From: Amborella trichopoda
Lineage: Eukaryota; Streptophyta; Magnoliopsida; Amborellales; Amborellaceae
Direction of reading: 5' to 3'
DNA: 64,000 nucleotides
Assembly: GCF_000471905.2 (NCBI RefSeq)
Contig: NW_006498122.1
Coordinates: forward strand, 2,045,323 to 2,109,322
Below the pieces are notes generated by a model. The model was not told where the DNA came from and did no database searches. It saw only the letters and a list, made by a program, of their open reading frames with translations. This document shows, piece after piece, positions 59,206-64,000 of this stretch. The first letter of the stretch is position 1, and each line of letters begins with the position of its first letter. A program made the position numbers and the translations under genes.

Positions 59206-59763
59206 CATAGTTTTTTTATTTGTTTGAAACAAGCAACCTGTTTGCAAACATGTCAATTTGTTTGAAGAAAATACGGATTTACCACATGCAATTGCAGAAG
59301 ATTTAGATTTCGAACTTACCACAGGCAAAATCAGCCTCCTATTTAGTCATTTGCAATATCTTTGTTGAAAGTTCTCCAGGAAATACACAGTTTGTTTGAA
59401 ACTCTGGCATCACAGAGCTGTAGTCAAGCCCTGCAACTTGTAATTAAATCATTATCAGAAGCAAAAGTAGCCCAAAAGCATTAATTTAAAATATGAATAA
59501 AAGATTACCTACTCAATAAGGATGGGAATAAGTAAACACCAATGCTTCCAGAGGGAAGGTATCAACCAAAGACAGGCTTATTATAATGTAGCAATTCCAG
59601 ACAACCGCTTGCAGATTTTCAACAGGACATGAGGCATGTTTAGAAGAATAGGGAGGAGTAGATGTTAAGTGGAATCTTTTGCTTGTTGGTTCCTTTGCTG
59701 GGAACAATGGCCATTCCACAAAACATTCTAACTTTCATTAATTTAAGGCATTATTTTGCTTGG

Positions 59764-59860
59764 TCTGTGTGTGTGTGCGTGTGCGTGTGCGTGTGTGTGC
59801 TTGCGCGTGTGTGTGTTTGCGTGTGTGTGTGAGAGAGAGAATGAGAGAGAGAGAATCAGT
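59764..59860. repeat. (TG)n / (GA)n microsatellite
   Basis: TGTGTGTGTGCGTGTGCGTG runs followed by GAGAGAGA. Low complexity only. Confidence 0.9.
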
Positions 59861-61719
59861 CACTTTATTAATCTGAGGCAATTTTTTGCTTACCCAGTAT
59901 GAAAGAGAGAGAGGTAATCTATCAAAAACCATTGCTTAAAGATCTGCAATTTAGATAAATTACACAGTAAATTTAAAAACATAAGGCCCTGGCTGTTTTT
60001 CCATAATGGTTCTATAACTGTTTCTTTTTTTTGGTCAACCAGTCACTACTGACTGAGGAAGCCATTTTTTTTCTTTGATGACCCATCCAGTCCAGATAAA
60101 ATGGTCATGAAACCTGCTCCCGGGACAAATCAAACTGATATTTCCAAAATCATCACTCAGAAATCTTGCTTTAAATTACAATATCCTAATATATGGGCCG
60201 AAAGCTAAATTGCATTTTGATTCAAAACCTTGTTTTGGAGAGATAAGCAAACACTTCGCATATAAAATTAGAAACATAATGATACAAAGACTTTAAACAA
60301 CAAGAAAAATAAAATTCTATTTCAGATCCCCAAAACTGTGTCCCTATTAACATAACATTTCAGTTTAAAAGGAAAGATCCGTAAGTTAAAAACGTAAATC
60401 TATAGGGTAAATGTGCCATTTAAACCTAGTTCAAAAGGAACTATGGCATGAGTCTTCAGTAGAAAAAAGCAGTTGAAAAGCTTCAAGCATTTGGAGCTCA
60501 AGAACCTAAACAAACATTTAAGCATGAGAACAGAAGCTGTTAAATTTTTCAAGAAGGTATTTGAATCAAAATCACTTTCTTGGAAATATGTGCCATAATT
60601 TTGCATTTATACACTGATTTAAAGCCAATCCCGGGGAAACCTCAATGAAATCTGCAATCTATAATAATTTGAGGGCAAGACCAGGAAAACTTTCAGCAGA
60701 CCATTATAGCTTCTATATTTTAGACCTTAATTTGAGTTCAATACTGAGGAAAGGCTCCAGTATACACAGTAAATCTGAATTTAAGACCTAATTTGAGCGC
60801 AATACTAATGGTAAACATCAATGCATCATACCCAACACAAATGCAAACCAAGAAACTAACTGATAAAAAACACAATAGCTCCCAATTTGCTATGCACATT
60901 TGAAAACTTAATTAGAGGAAATTACAGAGCAAAAGCTTTAATTAAGAGCTCAAAGAGCTTGAGATTTTTATGCATCAGAAGCATCAACACAATCAGTTGT
61001 TAAAATTAAGTGACAAATCTCCCTCAAGGAAAACCATCATTCAAGTTAAACATATGCAATTAGAAGGTTCAGACTCCAAGTGCATTCTAGTGAACCACAA
61101 TTTTAATTCCTGAATGAAAGTCAAAGACATCACTGAAATATTAAAGATTAACACTACAATAATCAAATCACTCATCTACTAAACACCAGAAGACTCAAAC
61201 CATAGTACCTTCTAAGTATTTCCCCTAAACTGCTAACTCGGACAAAAAAAGGGGCTGATAAGAGCTCTTGGGTTAACGCTCAAGTTGGCAGTAAAAAATA
61301 TCATTGTTCCATGGGAAATCAGTATTCTAGGCCATGTATCAGAGCCAGAGGACGATAGAGCTAAAACGCCTGGGAAATAACACAATAACATCTAGAGCTA
61401 GACCTAAATAATACAGCTTAGCGAAACACAGAGCTTCAAAAATTGCCAGATTTTCATCAAAAAAAAATTGCCAGATTGTAGAGGGCATGAACCATGGCAA
61501 AACTATTCAGGACTGATACAAACAAATCCCAGGATTACCTCTGACAACCAGAAAACACAGATATCTTGATATCTCCAATGCCGTTTACAACTGAATCTTC
61601 AGATTTCATATCAGGAACCGCCGTTAAAGCTCCAAATGACAGTCTAACTCTGGATTCAAACAAATAATATTTAAGATTAAATACCGTACAAGAGATTCTA
61701 CTTACTAATTCCGAAACTA

Positions 61720-61827
61720 GCTCACCAGTAAATACTCCAATCTGGAGAACCAGTAAATACTCCAATCTGGAGAACCAGTAAATACTCCAATCTAGAGAAC
61801 CAGTAAATACTCCAATCTGGAGAATTT
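61720..61827. repeat. 25-bp tandem repeat, 4 copies
   Basis: The unit ACCAGTAAATACTCCAATCT + GGAGA is repeated four times with one substitution in the third unit (CTAGAG). It lies between exon-like pieces (a) and (b) of the uncertain minus-strand unit. Confidence 0.9.
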
Positions 61828-62644
61828 TACCTTCACTTCCCGGTAATATTCAGTTGCAGCAGCAGGATCCACCATCACAGCTCCATTTTCACACAAAACC
61901 CCTGCATTACAAAGTACGTCACTAAAAAACCACACTGAACCCCTTGTTCACAGTATTTATCCATATGCCACTAATCTCCATCAAAATGGTGCTTCACAAG
62001 GTGGAAAGGAAGCTAAGAAACAGCTAGAAAACCAGATTTTAACATACAGTAAATACCAGAAACACAAACCCTGAAAACTTCAAGAAGTCAGAGCTTTCCT
62101 CTGAAATAATGCGAGCTAAAGTAGCTAAAAAAACAATGGAAAAGCATCATATGTATGAAGTTTGGGATCTGGAGGTTTACCCTTAGCGGACGTAAATGGA
62201 TGCTATTAAAAATAGTTAATTTCTACGGTATTTTGGTCTGAAATCCGCCATTAGAGCTCCAAACGAACCCGCATTTTAGAGAGAGAAATAAAGCATTTGG
62301 GAGAGAGATTAATGCTTTCTCTGAGAGTGCAAGCTTCAAATGCCTTTTCGGAGTAACAGTGGATGTAACCATTACCGCTATTTTCGCCTTTGCCCTAAAA
62401 TATAGCGCTTTTCAGTATATGACTCTTATGCCCCTAGATGTTCTAGGATTTATCAAGGATGGCCTTCTTTTGTCCTTTTTATCTGGAAATTGTTATTTAC
62501 AGTTTCGCCCTTAAAAAAATTGAGCATTTCTTTTGTAAGTGCCCTAAATGTATCGTATTATCAATTTGCCCTTATTTTCTAAATGACTAATATGCCCCTC
62601 GGATGGCACTTTACTTTACTTCTTTGAAAAATAAATATTATACT

Positions 62645-63035
62645 TACGAGGTGTGAATTTTATAACCTCGCAACCTTAAACCATCCAAATAAGGTCCACC
62701 TCGAAATTTTATCATTACATGTAATTTTGGTGTAAAAAATTATGAGGATTATCTGAAAATCTTTCATATCAAATTATAAATTTTTGAATGGTTAAAATCA
62801 AGTAGATCTATAAATATATAAAAAATCTTGAAAATAGACGGTCTACATAATTTGTTGCAAGGTGCGCTATTTTTGAGACTCAATATTTTTTCTTTTTTTA
62901 TATTTATAATTTTAATCTCGAGATGAACAATAAGAGAGTTTTTAAAATTAAAACAACCTTTTCCGATGGATTTTTTAAGTGTATCATTGATTCTACATTT
63001 TAAAGTTGCAACCTTATATAAACTTTTTCCTTATG
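62645..63035 (-). mobile_element. MITE family A copy (reverse)
   Basis: GTGTGAATTTTATAACCTCG ... GTAATTTTGGTGTAAAAAAT ... AAGTAGATCTATAAATATAT ... TTGCAACCTTATATAAACTT + TTTCC: the reverse form of the family. Confidence 0.8.
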
Positions 63036-63049
63036 TATAGAAAAAGTTT

Positions 63050-63340
63050 AGGATAATTTCTATGAGTCGGCCAACTCATCTATTCAAATAAGTCCTCTCT
63101 CCAAAATCTATTTTAGGGATAGATTTTGCATTCAAAATTTTAGATAATGAAAATCTCTGCCATGATGTGTGGGAATCTAGAAAATGATAAATTAAAATTA
63201 AAAAAAAAAAAAATATTCAATTTTGACACATTCCGTTTCAAATTTTTTGGGGGACCCTTTTTTAACATCCACCTACAAGATGGATGTTTAGTGTGTGAGG
63301 GGATGCCATGTAGAAGGTGTCTCCTTATGCACTTCCTACT
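63050..63340. mobile_element. Family B/C-related repeat
   Basis: 'AAAATCTATTTTAGGGATAG', 'CATCCACCTACAAGATGGATG' and 'GAAAATCTCTGCCATGATG' resemble blocks at 26.3, 42.7 and 16.3 kb. Non-coding. Confidence 0.4.
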
Positions 63341-63379
63341 TTTCCAAAAGTTCATAAAAGGGGAACCTTATATTGTATA

Positions 63380-63655
63380 AGTACGATACACTATGAAAAT
63401 CCACTTGAAAAAGTTGCTCCAACTCTAGTAAACATTGTGTTTGATTATTTCAACCTCAAGATGTATGGATATGGATAAAATAATGAGATATTTCAAATCA
63501 CAAAAGTAATACTCGCATTATCTTAACCATCTATTTTAAAGATTTTATAGTATTTATAGGCTACTTGATCTACCTAAAATTTGGTGTTTTATTGCCATCA
63601 GCATGACGTTGTTTTAAGGCCACAACTTTATAGAGGTGCACCTCAAAACCTTGTT
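63380..63655 (+). mobile_element. MITE family A, decayed copy
   Basis: 'CAACCTCAAGATGTATGGAT', 'GGCTACTTGATCTACC' and 'GGCCACAACTTTATAGAGGT' recall family A in order. Confidence 0.45.
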
Positions 63656-63901
63656 TGGAAACAAAATAGCATGATAACTTTGCAAAGTATTTGTCCCTTG
63701 CTATAGAATTTGGAGCTCTAAAAATAATGAAGCTTTGACCATATTATGAACATTAAGATAATGAAGTTTTTGGCTGGTTTACAAAAAAATTGAAATTGAC
63801 TATTTTATGAACATTTAGGGAAAAAACAGCAAAATAGATCATTTTACTTTTTCATATTTATGTTTGCCGAGGTGAAAATGCATTTTTCATATCAAATTTG
63901 G

Positions 63902-64000
63902 TAAGGGTGACAATGAGATGAGCCAGAGCGGGCCAGCCCAATCCTTGTTCCCATAGGTTCAGGGTTGGGCCATGCCAAGCCAAGCCAAGCCAAGCTAGGT
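63902..64000. mobile_element. Start of a GGCC-rich repeat (family G), cut by the window edge
   Basis: It begins AAGGGTGACAATGAGATGAG + CCAGAGCGGGCC and ends in a (CCAAG)n run at the window edge. Confidence 0.5.

Larger units (their letters stand above)
59310..62400 (-). other. Possible unrecognised transcription unit (exon-like fragments)
   Basis: Three minus-strand pieces have good splice borders. (a) About 61842-61904: TAATGCAG|GG then VLCENGAVMVDPAAATEYY + REVK, then |GTAAAA. (b) About 61550-61670, ending GATATCTGTGTTTTCTGG...CAGAG|GTAATC, with frame VPDMKSEDSVVNGIGDIKIS. (c) About 59325-59440: AAGTTGCAG|GG then LDYSSVMPEFQTNCVFPGEL + STKILQMTK, a stop, and a later GTAAGT. Their phases do not join into one protein as I read them, and no family is recognised. 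They may be parts of a gene with further exons, alternative leader exons, or a non-coding RNA. A leader-like region lies at 62280-62400. Confidence 0.25.

Overview
This window is nuclear DNA of a flowering plant. It is AT-rich, with GT-AG introns, plant-only gene families, long CT/GA and TA microsatellites, and intergenic DNA crowded with short non-autonomous DNA transposons (MITE-like) and retroelement relics. The species cannot be fixed from the sequence alone. There are two assembly gaps (13794-14014 and 56906-57417).

Five protein-coding genes can be assembled. (1) 2214-12.4 kb, minus: a 148-residue ubiquitin-conjugating enzyme E2 of the AtUBC8/9/10/28 type, with four coding exons, a leader intron and a TATA box at about 12445. 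(2) 22204-22929, plus: a single-exon NDR1/HIN1-like (NHL, LEA_2) membrane protein. (3) About 31.0-41.6 kb, plus: an unrecognised coiled-coil protein of about 505 residues. It has three-heptad exons, one exon broken by a minisatellite, and a C-terminal 14-residue tandem repeat. (4) 43872-47549, plus: a secreted class III peroxidase of 329 residues with the usual four-exon layout but an apparent GC-AG third intron. (5) 52923-55509, minus: an LRR receptor-like kinase of subfamily III that lacks the catalytic HRD aspartate and is probably a pseudokinase. A sixth transcription unit on the minus strand between about 59.3 and 62.4 kb is suggested only by exon-like fragments with good splice sites.

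The rest is repeats. I separated several recurring short families by eye and labelled them A to G. A is about 390 bp and starts near AAAAAGTTTATATAAGGTTG. B is about 310 bp with GCGGCC/GCAT ends. C is the 'GGATCCAAAATT' type. D is about 210 bp with 'ACCATTTA..GGTACAAGGTGGTCAC' ends. E has internal motifs about a 'GGTATTTTGGTCA' core. F carries two palindromes. G is GGCC-rich and starts AGGGGTGACAATGGGCC. There is also an internally deleted Ty1/copia relic with a MITE nested in its 3' LTR, a LINE 3' end, and four LINE-like tails ending in (TGA)n.

The five genes show no shared pathway and are not an operon or an obvious biosynthetic cluster. NHL protein, peroxidase and LRR kinase are all families often linked to defence or the cell wall, but their adjacency here is ordinary plant synteny as far as the sequence shows. 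I did not find a convincing undescribed system. The best leads are the coiled-coil gene with its 14-residue repeat and interrupted exon, the GC-AG peroxidase intron, and several long foldback structures.
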